Assembly: GCF_006438845.1 (NCBI RefSeq)
Contig: NZ_RCZJ01000006.1
Location: 62,001 to 126,000, forward strand
Source: Variovorax ginsengisoli
GTDB taxonomy: Bacteria; Pseudomonadota; Gammaproteobacteria; Burkholderiales; Burkholderiaceae_C
Length of the DNA stretch: 64,000 bases
Reading direction: 5' to 3'
In this document: positions 51,254 through 61,074 of the stretch, piece after piece
How the letters are laid out: the number at the start of each line of letters is the position of its first letter
Position numbering within the stretch: the first letter of the stretch is position 1
Notes under the pieces: model-generated
The model's input: the letters and a program-made list of their open reading frames with translations, nothing else
What the model was told of the DNA's origin: nothing
Database searches by the model: none
Position numbers and translations under genes: made by a program

Positions 51254-52388
51254 TGGGGACGAGCTTCTTCCTGTACCACTCGTGGAACTGCTGCATGCCG
51301 TCCTCCATCGGGCTCTGGTAGGGGCCGGTCTCGTTGTCGCCACGCAGCATCAGTGCGCGGCGGCCGGCGTCCATGCGCTCGGCGATCTCGTCGTCTTCCA
51401 CGCAGGTTTCCATGTAGGCGGCCTGCTGGGCTTCGATGAATTCGCGCTCGAAGGCGACGATTTCCTCGGGGTAGAAGAACTCGACCATGTTGAGCGTCTT
51501 TGTCGGGCTCACCGGATGCAGGGTCGAAACGGTCAGCACGTGCGGGTACCACTCGATCATCACGTGCGGGTAGTAGGTCAGCCAGATCGCGCCGTACTTC
51601 GGCGGCTTGCCGTCGCGGTACTTCAGCAGCTGTTCCTGCCACTTCTGGTAGACCGGGCTGCCCGCGCGGCCCAGGCGGTTGGCCACACCGACCGTCTGCA
51701 CCGAGAAGTTGTCCTTGAATTCCCAACGCAGGTCGTCGCAGGTCACGAAGCTGCCGAGGCCCGGATGGAACGGGCCGACGTGATAGTCCTCGAGGTAGAC
51801 CTCGATGAAGGTCTTCCAGTTGTAGTTGCACTCGTGCAACTCGACGCGGTCGAGCGCATAGCCGCTGAAGTCGAGGTCGGCGCGCGGCCCCAGGCCGGCC
51901 AGGTCGGCCGCCACGTTGCGGCCGCTGCCGTCGCGGTTCTTCTCGAACAAGAGGCCGTTCCACTCCTCGAGCGGGTAGTTGTGCAGGTTGAGGCAGGGGT
52001 CCTGCGCGAAGTGCGGCGCGCCGATCAGCGTGCCGGTGCTGCGCGGGTCGGCGGCGGCGTAGGTCCAGCGGTGCAAGGGGCAGACGATGTTGCCGCCCGT
52101 GCGCGCGTCGAGCTCCCCGCGGCCTTGCAGGATCAGCGCCTGGCGGTGCCGGCACACGTTGGAAATCAGTTCGACGCCTTTGGGCGTGTGCACCAGCGCG
52201 CGGCCGTCGTGCTCCTGTGGCAGCGTGTGGAAGTTGCCCACTTCGGGCACGGCCAGGCGGTGGCCGACATAGCGCGGCCCGTCGGCGAAAAGCGTTTGCA
52301 GCTCGCGGGCGTAGAGGGCCTCGTCGAAGTACGCGGAAACCGGGAGTTGGCTCTGGGCCTGCTGCAGTTGAAGACTTAAATCAGACAT
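51246..52388 (-). CDS. Rieske non-heme iron oxygenase alpha subunit
   Basis: A 380-residue ring-hydroxylating-type oxygenase. The Rieske [2Fe-2S] site has Cys79-x-His81 and Cys103-x2-His106. The catalytic Fe site has His202 and His207 with a preceding Asp/Glu in EVYLEDYH. No beta subunit, ferredoxin or reductase is next to it, so it needs partners encoded elsewhere. The family also covers choline- and carnitine-type monooxygenases, so the substrate cannot be named. The ATG at 52388 is preferred over an in-frame start at 52478. Its last codons lie in a dispersed repeat. Confidence 0.88.
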   Translation of the reverse strand: MSDLSLQLQQAQSQLPVSAYFDEALYARELQTLFADGPRYVGHRLAVPEVGNFHTLPQEHDGRALVHTPKGVELISNVCRHRQALILQGRGELDARTGGNIVCPLHRWTYAAADPRSTGTLIGAPHFAQDPCLNLHNYPLEEWNGLLFEKNRDGSGRNVAADLAGLGPRADLDFSGYALDRVELHECNYNWKTFIEVYLEDYHVGPFHPGLGSFVTCDDLRWEFKDNFSVQTVGVANRLGRAGSPVYQKWQEQLLKYRDGKPPKYGAIWLTYYPHVMIEWYPHVLTVSTLHPVSPTKTLNMVEFFYPEEIVAFEREFIEAQQAAYMETCVEDDEIAERMDAGRRALMLRGDNETGPYQSPMEDGMQQFHEWYRKKLVPRS

Positions 52389-52562
52389 GGGTGACCTGAC
52401 CAAGCTCCCCACAGGGAGAAAGAGGGAAAAGAGGCGCCGTTCGATGGAGCGACGGCCCGAAAAGAACATCGCCGGCAAGCGCCGGCGTGGGGGAGGGGCG
52501 ATTGTACCCGCCGGCCTTTCCCATGCATCCTAAAATGCCTTGTTTCACCCACGATCCCCTGC

Positions 52563-52832
52563 ATGCCCAAGGCGCCTTCCACCCTTCCCACTTCCAGCCC
52601 GGCCCTCGTCGCCGACGGCGGCGCGCAGCCAGCGAGCTATGAAGCCGGGCTCCAGGAGCTCGAACGGCTGGTGAACGAACTCGAGTCCGGGCAGTTGCCG
52701 CTCGATCAGCTGCTGGGAAGCTACCAGCGCGGTGCCGCACTGCTCGCCTTCTGTCGCGACAAGCTGCAGGCGGTGGAAGACCAGATCAAGGTGCTGGACG
52801 CAGGCAGCCTCAAGGCGTGGTCGGCCGAATGA
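52563..52832 (+). CDS. xseB: Exodeoxyribonuclease VII small subunit
   Basis: An 89-residue protein that joins XseA to make the single-strand-specific exonuclease VII. The core [19 protein letters not shown] and [11 protein letters not shown] are the standard XseB motifs; the N-terminal ~20 residues are variable. Its stop codon overlaps the ispA start by ATGA. First gene of the conserved xseB-ispA-dxs operon. The gap before it (174 bases) contains TAAAAT at 52531, a possible -10. Confidence 0.93.
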   Translation: MPKAPSTLPTSSPALVADGGAQPASYEAGLQELERLVNELESGQLPLDQLLGSYQRGAALLAFCRDKLQAVEDQIKVLDAGSLKAWSAE

Positions 52833-53749
52833 GTGCGGTGCATACCGCAGGCCGCTGGGACGCGCAGCGCCTGGCGTCCTGGAGCGGCCCTCACCTCGCG
52901 AACGTCGAGGCCGCATTGTCGAACTGGGTCGGCATCGACGCACCGGTTCAGCTGGGCGACGCGATGCGTTACGCCGTGCTCGACGGCGGCAAGCGCCTGC
53001 GGCCGCTCCTGGTGATGGCCGCCAGCGAGGCCGTGCAGGGCAATGCGGCCGCGGCACTGCGCGCGGCCTGTGCCACCGAACTCATCCACGCCTATTCGCT
53101 GGTGCACGACGACCTTCCCTGCATGGACAACGACGTGCTGCGCCGCGGCAAGCCGACGGTGCATGTCCAGTTCGGCGAAGCGGACGCGCTGCTGGCCGGC
53201 GATGCGTTGCAGGCGCTGGCCTTCGAGTTGCTGACGCCCGACGACGGCAGCGTGACGCCGGCCGTGCAGGCGCTGCTGTGCCGCCTGCTGGCGCGCGCGG
53301 CGGGCAGCCAGGGCATGGCCGGCGGCCAGGCGATCGACCTGGCCAGCGTCGGCCTGGCGCTCGACCAGGCGCAGCTGCGCGAAATGCACCGCCTGAAGAC
53401 CGGCGCATTGCTGCAGGGCAGCGTGGAAATGGGCGCAGCCTGCGCGCAGGACGTCGCGCCTGCAGCGCTCGCCGCCCTGCGCGCCTACGGTTCAGCGCTG
53501 GGCCTGGCTTTCCAGGTCGTCGACGACATCCTCGACGTCACGGCCGATTCGCTCACGCTCGGCAAGACCGCCGGCAAGGACGCGGCCGCCGACAAACCGA
53601 CCTACGTGTCGCTGCTGGGTCTCGACGGCGCACGGGCGCAGGCTTCGCAACTGCTCGAAGAAGCGCTGGCGGCGCTGGAACGCAGCGGGCTCGCCGACAC
53701 CGAGGCGCTGCGCGCGCTGGCACACATGGTCGTGGACCGCGACCGATAA
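52829..53749 (+). CDS. ispA: Farnesyl diphosphate synthase (geranyltranstransferase)
   Basis: A 306-residue prenyl synthase that makes geranyl and farnesyl diphosphate from IPP and DMAPP in the cytosol. The two Asp-rich motifs are [10 protein letters not shown] and VVDDILD, with the Lys-rich GGKRLRP loop before the first. The chain-length determinant ahead of the first motif carries bulky residues typical of the C15 enzyme. The ATG at 52829 overlaps the xseB stop. It lies 11 bases before dxs and belongs to the same operon. Confidence 0.95.
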   Translation: MSAVHTAGRWDAQRLASWSGPHLANVEAALSNWVGIDAPVQLGDAMRYAVLDGGKRLRPLLVMAASEAVQGNAAAALRAACATELIHAYSLVHDDLPCMDNDVLRRGKPTVHVQFGEADALLAGDALQALAFELLTPDDGSVTPAVQALLCRLLARAAGSQGMAGGQAIDLASVGLALDQAQLREMHRLKTGALLQGSVEMGAACAQDVAPAALAALRAYGSALGLAFQVVDDILDVTADSLTLGKTAGKDAAADKPTYVSLLGLDGARAQASQLLEEALAALERSGLADTEALRALAHMVVDRDR

Positions 53750-53760
53750 CAACGAAGCCC

Positions 53761-55623
53761 ATGACCGAGCTCCTCCCCACCATTCACGATCCTTCGGTCC
53801 TGCGCGAGTACGACCGCGCCCAGCTCAAGCAACTCTCCGACGAGGTTCGGGCCTGCGTGCTGGACAACGTCTCGCGCACCGGCGGGCACCTGAGCTCGAA
53901 CCTGGGCACCGTCGAACTCACGGTGGCGCTGCACCATGTGTTCAACACGCCGCACGACCGCCTGGTGTGGGATGTGGGCCACCAGACCTACCCGCACAAG
54001 ATCCTCACCGGCCGGCGAGAGCGCATGCCTACGCTGCGCCAGCAGGGCGGCATCTCGGGCTTCCCGCAACGCAGCGAGAGCGAGTACGACACCTTCGGCA
54101 CGGCGCATTCGTCGACCAGCATTTCGGCCGCGCTCGGCATGGCCATGGCCGCGAAGCAAAAGGGCGAAGAGCGCCATGCGGTGGCCATCATCGGCGACGG
54201 TGCGATGACGGCCGGCATGGCTTTCGAGGCGCTCAACAATGCGGGCGTGTCCGACTGCAAGCTGCTGGTGATCCTGAACGACAACGACATGTCGATCAGC
54301 CCGCCCGTCGGTGCGCTCAACCGCTACCTCGCGCAGCTGATGAGCGGCAACTTCTACGCCGCAGCCAAGAACGTCGGCAAGAGCGTGCTCCGTGCCGCGC
54401 CGCCGCTGTTCGAGCTGGCCAAGCGCTTCGAGCAGCATGCCAAGGGCATGGTGGTGCCCGCCACGCTGTTCGAGCAGTTCGGCTTCAACTACGTCGGCCC
54501 GATCGACGGCCACGACATCGATTCGCTGGTGCCGACGCTCGAGAACCTCAAGCAGCTCGACGGCCCGCAGTTCCTGCACGTGGTCACGAAGAAAGGCCAG
54601 GGCTACAAGCTGGCCGAGGCCGACCCTGTGGCGTACCACGGTCCGGGCAAGTTCGATCCGCAGGTCGGTCTGGTCAAGCCCGCCACCGCGCCCAAGCAGA
54701 CCTTCACCCAAGTCTTCGGCCAGTGGCTGTGCGACATGGCGGGCAAGGACGGACGGCTGGTCGCCATCACGCCGGCGATGCGCGAGGGCTCGGGCATGGT
54801 GGAGTTCCAGCAGCAGTTTCCAGGGCGCTACCACGACGTGGGCATCGCCGAGCAGCACGCGGTGACCTTCGCGGCCGGCTTGGCCTGCGAGGGCCTCAAG
54901 CCGGTGGTCGCGATCTACTCGACCTTCCTGCAGCGCGCCTACGACCAACTGATCCACGACGTGGCGATCCAGAACCTGCCGGTGGTCTTCGCGCTCGATC
55001 GCGCCGGGCTGGTTGGTGCCGACGGCGCGACGCACGCGGGTGCTTACGACATTCCCTTCGTTCGCTGCATCCCCAACATGAGCATCGCGTGCCCGGCCGA
55101 CGAGGCGGAGTGCCGTGCGTTGCTGACCACCGCGTACGAGCAGAGCCATCCGGTGACGGTGCGCTACCCGCGTGGCGCGGGCGCCGGCGTGGTGCCGCAC
55201 CTCACGCTCGAGGGCTTGCCTTTCGGCAAGGGCGAGGTCAGGCGCCAGGGCACGCGCATCGCGATCCTGGCTTTCGGCACGCTGCTGTATCCCGCACTGA
55301 AAGCTGCCGACGCGCTGGGGGCGACGGTGGTGAACATGCGCTGGGTCAAGCCGCTGGATGTGGACCTGCTGCTGCAGATCGCGGCCACGCACGAGGCCCT
55401 GGTGACGCTGGAAGAGGGCGCTGTCATGGGCGGCGCCGGCAGTGCGGTGCTCGAGGCGCTGCAGGCGGCCGGTGTCGACCGGCCTGTGCTGCAACTGGGC
55501 CTGCCCGACCGCTTCATCGAGCATGGTGATCCGACCAAGTTGCTCAGCGGCGCAGGCCTCGATGCATCGGGCATCGAACGTTCGATCGCGGCGCGCTTCG
55601 GCGCTCCCGAATCCGCAGGGTAA
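53761..55623 (+). CDS. dxs: 1-deoxy-D-xylulose-5-phosphate synthase
   Basis: A 620-residue thiamin-diphosphate enzyme, the first step of the MEP isoprenoid pathway, joining pyruvate and glyceraldehyde 3-phosphate. The cofactor motif is [18 protein letters not shown] (Mg2+ and TPP), the N-terminal His lies in GGHLSSNLG, and the pyrimidine-domain Glu is in GIAEQHAVT. Complete length. It follows ispA after 11 bases, so the operon supplies both the precursor and the chain-elongating step. A strong terminator lies 57 bases after the stop codon. Confidence 0.96.
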   Translation: MTELLPTIHDPSVLREYDRAQLKQLSDEVRACVLDNVSRTGGHLSSNLGTVELTVALHHVFNTPHDRLVWDVGHQTYPHKILTGRRERMPTLRQQGGISGFPQRSESEYDTFGTAHSSTSISAALGMAMAAKQKGEERHAVAIIGDGAMTAGMAFEALNNAGVSDCKLLVILNDNDMSISPPVGALNRYLAQLMSGNFYAAAKNVGKSVLRAAPPLFELAKRFEQHAKGMVVPATLFEQFGFNYVGPIDGHDIDSLVPTLENLKQLDGPQFLHVVTKKGQGYKLAEADPVAYHGPGKFDPQVGLVKPATAPKQTFTQVFGQWLCDMAGKDGRLVAITPAMREGSGMVEFQQQFPGRYHDVGIAEQHAVTFAAGLACEGLKPVVAIYSTFLQRAYDQLIHDVAIQNLPVVFALDRAGLVGADGATHAGAYDIPFVRCIPNMSIACPADEAECRALLTTAYEQSHPVTVRYPRGAGAGVVPHLTLEGLPFGKGEVRRQGTRIAILAFGTLLYPALKAADALGATVVNMRWVKPLDVDLLLQIAATHEALVTLEEGAVMGGAGSAVLEALQAAGVDRPVLQLGLPDRFIEHGDPTKLLSGAGLDASGIERSIAARFGAPESAG

Positions 55624-55680
55624 ACCCCTGCGGCTCGCTGTAAGCACCTTCTTACAATCTCAGCGACCCAAAAGGTCTTC

Positions 55681-55700
55681 AACGCGGTCATGACCGCGTT
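55681..55700 (+). terminator. Rho-independent terminator after dxs
   Basis: AACGCGGT and ACCGCGTT pair across CATG as a perfect palindrome, followed on the plus strand by TGTTTTTT. It ends the xseB-ispA-dxs operon just before the TRAP binding protein. Confidence 0.85.
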
Positions 55701-55732
55701 TGTTTTTTCCCTTTGCAATCGGAGTGAATTCA

Positions 55733-56815
55733 ATGGATCGTCGTTCCCTCATCAAGAATGCCGGCATCGCTGGCGTGCTGGCTGCCGGCATCGCGCCCGC
55801 AGTGCACGCACAGGCCGCCGTCCGCTGGCGCCTGGCGTCGAGCTTTCCCCGTTCGTTGGACACGATCTTCGGCAGCGCCGAGATGTTGTCTAAGACCGTC
55901 AAGGCCCTGTCGGGCGGCAAGTTCGAAATCACGGTTCATCCCGCTGGTGAACTGATGCCCGCCTTCGGCGTCGTCGATGCCTTGCAAGGCGACAACATCG
56001 AAATGGCCCAGTCGGCCGCCTACTACTTCACCGGCAAAGACCCGATCTTCGCCTTCAGCTGCGCCGTGCCTTTCGGCCTGACCGCGCGCCAGAACACCTC
56101 GTGGAAGGACTACGGCGGCGGTCGCAAGCTGCTGGACGATTTCTTCGGCAAGTACAACTTCAAGACGGCCAGCGGCGGCAATACCGGTACGCAGATGGGC
56201 GGCTGGTACCGCAAGGAAATCAAGACCGTCGAAGACCTCAAGGGCCTGAAGATGCGCATGGGCGGCGGCGTGTTCGGCGAAGCGATGCAGAAGCTGGGCG
56301 TGGTGCCGCAGAACATGCCTGCAGGTGACGTCTACCAGGCGCTGGAAAAGGGCACGCTCGACGCTTCGGAATTCGTCGGCCCGTACGACGATGCCAAGCT
56401 GGGCTTCAACAAGGTCGCACCGTACTACTACTACCCCGGCTGGTGGGAAGGCGGCGCCGACCTCGAGTTCTTCATCAACGTGAAGAAGTACAACGGGCTG
56501 TCGGACGAGAACAAGGCCATTCTGGACGCTGCGTGCAAGGTCGCGGCCACCGACATGACCGCCAAGTACGACGCCTGGAACCCGATCGCGCTGAAGAAGC
56601 TCGTTGCCGAGAAGACGCAGCTCAAGGCTTTCCCCAAGGCGGTGATGGACGCTGGCTTCAAGGCGTCGATGGAAGTGTTCGCCGAGCACGAAGCCAAGTC
56701 TGCCGAGTTCAAGACGATCCACCAGAGCATGCGCGCCTTCCAGCGCGACCAGATCTTGTGGAACCGTTTCTCGGAGTACCCGTTCAACCAGTACATGAAC
56801 GGCGTGAAGATCTGA
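55733..56815 (+). CDS. dctP: TRAP transporter solute-binding protein (DctP family)
   Basis: A 360-residue periplasmic receptor of a TRAP transporter, which imports carboxylates using a sodium gradient. Leader MDRRSLIKNAGIAGVLAAG... ends PAVHAQ. The domain begins VRWRLASSFPRS and has the family GNTGTQMGGWYRKEI substrate region, with FKASMEVFAEHEA towards the end. GGAG precedes the ATG. Substrate unknown. The membrane subunits dctQ and dctM lie 1.7-4 kb away on the other strand, with an antiporter gene between, so the usual contiguous operon is broken. Confidence 0.88.
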   Translation: MDRRSLIKNAGIAGVLAAGIAPAVHAQAAVRWRLASSFPRSLDTIFGSAEMLSKTVKALSGGKFEITVHPAGELMPAFGVVDALQGDNIEMAQSAAYYFTGKDPIFAFSCAVPFGLTARQNTSWKDYGGGRKLLDDFFGKYNFKTASGGNTGTQMGGWYRKEIKTVEDLKGLKMRMGGGVFGEAMQKLGVVPQNMPAGDVYQALEKGTLDASEFVGPYDDAKLGFNKVAPYYYYPGWWEGGADLEFFINVKKYNGLSDENKAILDAACKVAATDMTAKYDAWNPIALKKLVAEKTQLKAFPKAVMDAGFKASMEVFAEHEAKSAEFKTIHQSMRAFQRDQILWNRFSEYPFNQYMNGVKI

Positions 56816-56857
56816 GTTCGCTCGGGTCGCGGGTCGACCGACCCGCCCACGAAAAAG

Positions 56858-56872
56858 CCGCGCACTGCGCGG
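56858..56872 (+). terminator. Rho-independent terminator after the TRAP binding protein
   Basis: CCGCGC and GCGCGG pair over ACT, preceded by AAAAAG and followed by nine T on the plus strand, the classic layout. It lies 43 bases after the stop codon. Confidence 0.88.
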
Positions 56873-57037
56873 TTTTTTTTTGATGAAACCCTGTCGCAGC
56901 ATCGACTGCAGATCGAGATCGGTGAGTGCCATGCGCCATCCGTGACCGCCGTGCTGCGGTCTCGATTGACGGGCGTTCAACGTCCTTGCAGCGGCTGTCC
57001 TTCCATGCGGTTTCAATGTGCCGCTTCGGGCGCGTCG

Positions 57038-58300
57038 TCAAAAAATCATGAACGCCGCTGCGGCGACGATGGTGGGCCCAAGGGCGCCCAGCAACAGCCC
57101 GCCGGCGCCAATGGTTTCGTCGGCGAAGCCACGCTTCAGAAGCGCCACGCCAGCAGGGTTGGGCGCATTGGCGATCACCGTCAGCCCACCACCGGCGACG
57201 GCGCCTGCAACAAGCATGTACTTCGACTGGTCAGAAATGCCGACGATCAGCGAGCCGAGGTAGGTCAGCGCTGCGTTGTCCGTGATGGCGGTCAGTCCGA
57301 GGGCACCTAGGAACAGTGCGATGGGTGTGAGACCTGACACGATCGGCTGAAGCCACCATTGCTGCATGCCGCCAAGCACGACCAAGCCAGCGAGAAAAAA
57401 CCCGACGAGCAACGCCTCCTTCAGGATGAGCGGGCTCTGGTGGCGCTCGTAAGCCTGGGTGAATCCAAGGAACATCAAGAAGAGGCTCAGAAACACGACA
57501 GGATGATGGGCGAAAAGCACCACCCCGGCCAGCAGCGCCAAGTGAATGGACACCACCGACAAAGGCACTCGCGCTTCCACCGGAGCGTCGTCATTGCCTG
57601 CTGGCGCGGGAAGAAGATGGTTGCGCAATACAGAGGTGGCGACGGTGGCGTTCACCAGCACCGCCAGTGCCGCCTTCCAGCCGAACGTGGCAAGCATGAA
57701 CGCGCTGTCCCATTGCCAGGTGGTTGCCACCATCAGAACGGGCGGGGCGGCGTAGGAGGTGAGTGTCCCACCGATGGAGACGTTGACGAACAGCACGCCA
57801 AGTGCGAGGTACTTCACGCGCTCGGGCACTTCAGGTCGAAAGATCTGCGGTGCGAGCATCAGGGCGGCAATCGTCATCGCAGCAGGCTCAGTGATCAGAG
57901 AGCCGAGCAGAGGCACAGCGGCCAAGCCCAGCCACGCCGTGGCGAGCGGCGTGCGCACGGGAACGACGCGAGCAACGGCGTTGACCATCGACATCACGGT
58001 GCGCAGCACGGGTCGCGAGGCCGCGATCACCATCACCACGAAGACGAACAGCGGCTCGGTGTAGTTGCGGGATTCGGCATAGTCCAGCGCGCTGCTGCCG
58101 CCGGCCACCGCCGCCATGGCGATGACCAGAACGATCGCCCAGAAACCGAAGACGACTTCGACTTCGCCAAGCAGATGAAACAGCCCGGCGTGGCGCGGAT
58201 AGCGATGAGAGAGGCGTTCGAACTGCTTGGCACTGAAGGTGTGCACCAAGGCGACAGCGAAGATGGCTGCCGCGATCCAATGGATCGGGGTATCGGGCAT
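57038..58300 (-). CDS. Putative Na+/H+ antiporter-like membrane protein
   Basis: A 420-residue membrane protein with about eleven helices. It matches the Na_H_antiport_3 (PF07399) type, an ion-transporter relative annotated as putative sodium/proton antiporter. Features include SLITEPAAMT in the first half and TAITDNAALTYLGS in the second, both with acidic residues inside helices that could carry protons or sodium. The ATG at 58300 is used; a start at 58375 adds 25 residues that are not hydrophobic. It separates dctP from dctQM, and a sodium link to the TRAP transporter is possible but unproven. Confidence 0.82.
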   Translation of the reverse strand: MPDTPIHWIAAAIFAVALVHTFSAKQFERLSHRYPRHAGLFHLLGEVEVVFGFWAIVLVIAMAAVAGGSSALDYAESRNYTEPLFVFVVMVIAASRPVLRTVMSMVNAVARVVPVRTPLATAWLGLAAVPLLGSLITEPAAMTIAALMLAPQIFRPEVPERVKYLALGVLFVNVSIGGTLTSYAAPPVLMVATTWQWDSAFMLATFGWKAALAVLVNATVATSVLRNHLLPAPAGNDDAPVEARVPLSVVSIHLALLAGVVLFAHHPVVFLSLFLMFLGFTQAYERHQSPLILKEALLVGFFLAGLVVLGGMQQWWLQPIVSGLTPIALFLGALGLTAITDNAALTYLGSLIVGISDQSKYMLVAGAVAGGGLTVIANAPNPAGVALLKRGFADETIGAGGLLLGALGPTIVAAAAFMIF

Positions 58301-58478
58301 GGAATTCCTGGCATGACAAAGCTGCGAGGCGGCCCGACCTGCGCAAATCCTGGAACGCCCGAAATGGCATGCCACCCAAGCTGCATCTTATCCGGCGAGC
58401 CAAGGCGGTACGCGGTGCGTCACCTCCTCGCCCGCCGGGCCTTTTCGGTGTCAGGGCGATGCAGCCTTCGCCGAACTG

Positions 58479-60302
58479 TCACTGCTTGGGCTTGAGCGAT
58501 TCCTGCATGGCCTTCATGGGGTCATCCTCGGTTGCCGCCTCGGGAGGCGGCGCGGCCGGGGCGGATTCGACGCCTCCGCGCGCTTCGGGTGCGGCTCCCG
58601 GTGCAGGCTCGGAACCGTACCCTTGATCTGAACCGTAGCCGGATTCTTCCGACGGCTGCAATGATTCGCGCATCTGGTCTCCGATGCCCCGCAGATCGAC
58701 TTTTTCCGCCTTGTCCAGATTGCCTGTCACAAGTCCTGGGAAGGCGATCAACAGGCCCACCATCAAAAGCTGAATCAGCACGAAGGGGACGGCTCCCTTG
58801 TAGATCTGCATGGTCGTCACCGGCTGCATGATCTTCTTGGTCACACGGTCCATGTACGGCTTCTCTGGCGCGACGGACCGCAGGAAGAAGAGCGCAAAAC
58901 CGAAAGGCGGGTGCATGAACGAGGTCTGCATGTTGACGGCCAGCAAGACGCCAAACCAGATCAAGTCGATGCCCATCTTCTGTGCCACCGGCGCCAGCAA
59001 AGGAACAACGATGAACGACAGCTCGAAGTAATCGAGAAAGAACGCGAGGAAGAAGATCAGCACGTTCACCAGAATGAGGAAGCCGACCTGACCGCCTGGC
59101 AGTCCGGTCAACAGGTGCTCGACCCAAATCGGGCCGTCTGCGGCCTGGAACACCAAACCGAACACGGTGGCACCGATCAGGATGAACATCACGAAGCTGC
59201 CGAGCTTGGTTGTCGTGGCGAGCGCCTGCTTGAGCAGGTTCATGTCCAATCGTCGGCGCAGCGCACCCATGATCATCGCGCCCATCGCGCCCATCGCGCC
59301 ACCTTCGGTCGGTGTCGCGACACCCAGGAAAATGGTGCCGAGCACGAGGAAGATCAGCAGCAGCGGCGGAATCAGCACAAAGGTCACTCGCTCCGCGAGC
59401 CGAGACAGCAGTCCGAGTCTTGTGAACTTGTTGAACAAGGCGATCAGAAGCGCCACGATCGTCCCGCCACACATGGCGACGACGACCTTCTCGTCGGTCG
59501 CGACGAAGGTGACTTCTGTGCCCAGCCACCACGTGTGGAGTTCGGCCATGTGGCGCGCGAGTGTGACGGCGACGATGGCCGAGATGCCCATCAGAATGAC
59601 CAGCGATGCGTAGCCACCGCCGCCGTTCGGCTCACGGTAGATGCGTGCCTCCGGCGGCAACGCCGGCACCTGGGACGGCTTGAAGATCGCCAGAAAGACC
59701 ACGTACACCACGTACAGGCCCACCAGGATGAACGCAGGGATGAACGCACCCTTGTACATGTCGCCAACGCTCTTGCCGAGCTGGTCGGCCATGATGATCA
59801 GCACCAGCGAGGGCGGAATGATCTGCGCCAGCGTCCCCGACGCGGCGATCACGCCGGACGCCATGCGCCGGTCGTAGCCATAGCGCAGCATGATGGGCAG
59901 CGAGATCAGGCCCATCGAGATGACCGACGCGGCCACCACGCCGGTCGTCGCAGCCAGCAGTGCGCCCACGAAGATCACGGCCAGCGCCAGGCCACCGCGC
60001 ATCGGGCCGAAGACCTGGCCGACGGTGTCAAGCAGGTCTTCGGCCATGCCGCTTCGCTCGAGGATCAGCCCCATCAGCGTGAAGAAGGGCACAGCCAGCA
60101 GGGTGTCGTTGGCCATGATCCCGATAAGCCGCTGCGGCAGCCAGGCCATGACGGACGACTGGAACACGCCGAGCTCGACGCCGACGAAGGCGAAGAAGAG
60201 GCCGCAGGCGCCCAGGCTGAAGGCGACTGGAAAGCCCAGCAGCAGAAAGATGATCAGCCCCGCGAACATGATCGGGGCAAAGTTGGCAGTGATGAATTCC
60301 AT
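58479..60302 (-). CDS. dctM: TRAP transporter large permease subunit
   Basis: A 607-residue integral inner-membrane protein, the sodium-coupled channel of the TRAP transporter. About 13 hydrophobic segments; the loop SGTLAQIIPPSLVL and the segment VATPTEGGAMGA are typical of DctM. The C-terminal tail after about residue 540 is hydrophilic and Gly/Pro/Ala-rich with many acidic residues, beyond the usual family end, and is probably cytoplasmic. It starts 24 bases after dctQ. Partner: the dctP-type protein at 55733, if the set belongs together. Confidence 0.9.
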   Translation of the reverse strand: MEFITANFAPIMFAGLIIFLLLGFPVAFSLGACGLFFAFVGVELGVFQSSVMAWLPQRLIGIMANDTLLAVPFFTLMGLILERSGMAEDLLDTVGQVFGPMRGGLALAVIFVGALLAATTGVVAASVISMGLISLPIMLRYGYDRRMASGVIAASGTLAQIIPPSLVLIIMADQLGKSVGDMYKGAFIPAFILVGLYVVYVVFLAIFKPSQVPALPPEARIYREPNGGGGYASLVILMGISAIVAVTLARHMAELHTWWLGTEVTFVATDEKVVVAMCGGTIVALLIALFNKFTRLGLLSRLAERVTFVLIPPLLLIFLVLGTIFLGVATPTEGGAMGAMGAMIMGALRRRLDMNLLKQALATTTKLGSFVMFILIGATVFGLVFQAADGPIWVEHLLTGLPGGQVGFLILVNVLIFFLAFFLDYFELSFIVVPLLAPVAQKMGIDLIWFGVLLAVNMQTSFMHPPFGFALFFLRSVAPEKPYMDRVTKKIMQPVTTMQIYKGAVPFVLIQLLMVGLLIAFPGLVTGNLDKAEKVDLRGIGDQMRESLQPSEESGYGSDQGYGSEPAPGAAPEARGGVESAPAAPPPEAATEDDPMKAMQESLKPKQ

Positions 60303-60326
60303 GGTGTTCTTGTCTCTGCGCCGTAC

Positions 60327-60947
60327 TCAGCGGACCTGCGGGGTGGGGGCGGCCGTGGGGTCCACCACGTCGGAGCGTTCGCGCAGCACCTCGGCGAGTT
60401 CTTCTTCGGCGGTCTTCTCTCCGAGCTTGACCGTCGGGTCGGGTCCCACGCCACGCAAAAAGGCCACGCGCTTGATCAGTTCCGACCAGCCCTGCAGCAG
60501 CAGCAGCGTGAAGCCCACCGGCAATGCCAGCCACACGGGCCAGCGGATCAGGCCGCCCGGGTTGCCCGACATCTCGCCGGTCTGGTGCATGCTGAAGGTC
60601 ATCGGGATGGTGTAGTACAGCACCACGATGCACAGCGGCGTGAGAAAGGCAGCGAACCCCAGGATGTCGATCCACATCTGCGTGCGCTTTGACAGGCGGC
60701 TGTTCAGAACGTCGATGCGCACATGTTCGCGGTTGAGAAGCGTGAACCCGGCTGCGATCAGAAACGACCAGGCGAAGAGATACCACTGGACCTCGAGATA
60801 CGCGTTGGAGCTGGTGTTGAATGCCTTGCGAACCACAGCGTTGACGGCGCTGATGGCAGTCGATGCCAGGATGATCCAGATTGCGTACTTGCCCACCTGG
60901 GCGTTGAGCCAGTCGATGGCCCTCGACAGCTTCATCAAGCCTTGCAT
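60327..60947 (-). CDS. dctQ: TRAP transporter small permease subunit
   Basis: A 206-residue membrane protein with four hydrophobic segments (about 20-40, 52-70, 95-115 and 135-160), the normal DctQ layout. Lies just before dctM on the minus strand with a 24-base gap. The start could be four residues further in (60935). The C-terminal 40 residues are hydrophilic and Ala/Glu-rich. Works with DctM as the membrane part of the transporter. Confidence 0.87.
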   Translation of the reverse strand: MQGLMKLSRAIDWLNAQVGKYAIWIILASTAISAVNAVVRKAFNTSSNAYLEVQWYLFAWSFLIAAGFTLLNREHVRIDVLNSRLSKRTQMWIDILGFAAFLTPLCIVVLYYTIPMTFSMHQTGEMSGNPGGLIRWPVWLALPVGFTLLLLQGWSELIKRVAFLRGVGPDPTVKLGEKTAEEELAEVLRERSDVVDPTAAPTPQVR

Positions 60948-61062
60948 AGTTGCTCCGTCTTTATTAGGGATTGCCCGGACACGAATGCACCCGACACGCC
61001 GGCGTTGTGCGCTGGCGGGTCGGGTGCAGGGCGAGCGGATTTTATCGGTGCGCGCAGCCGCC

Positions 61063-61068
61063 GATAAT
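61063..61068 (+). promoter_or_regulatory. -10-like GATAAT seven bases before the EgtB/SenA-like start codon
   Basis: GATAAT ends seven bases before the ATG at 61075, the same geometry as upstream of uvrD and polA, so the transcript may begin at the start codon. The -35 region is weak. This lies in the 127-base divergent gap facing dctQ. Confidence 0.35.
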
Positions 61069-61074
61069 TAGGCC

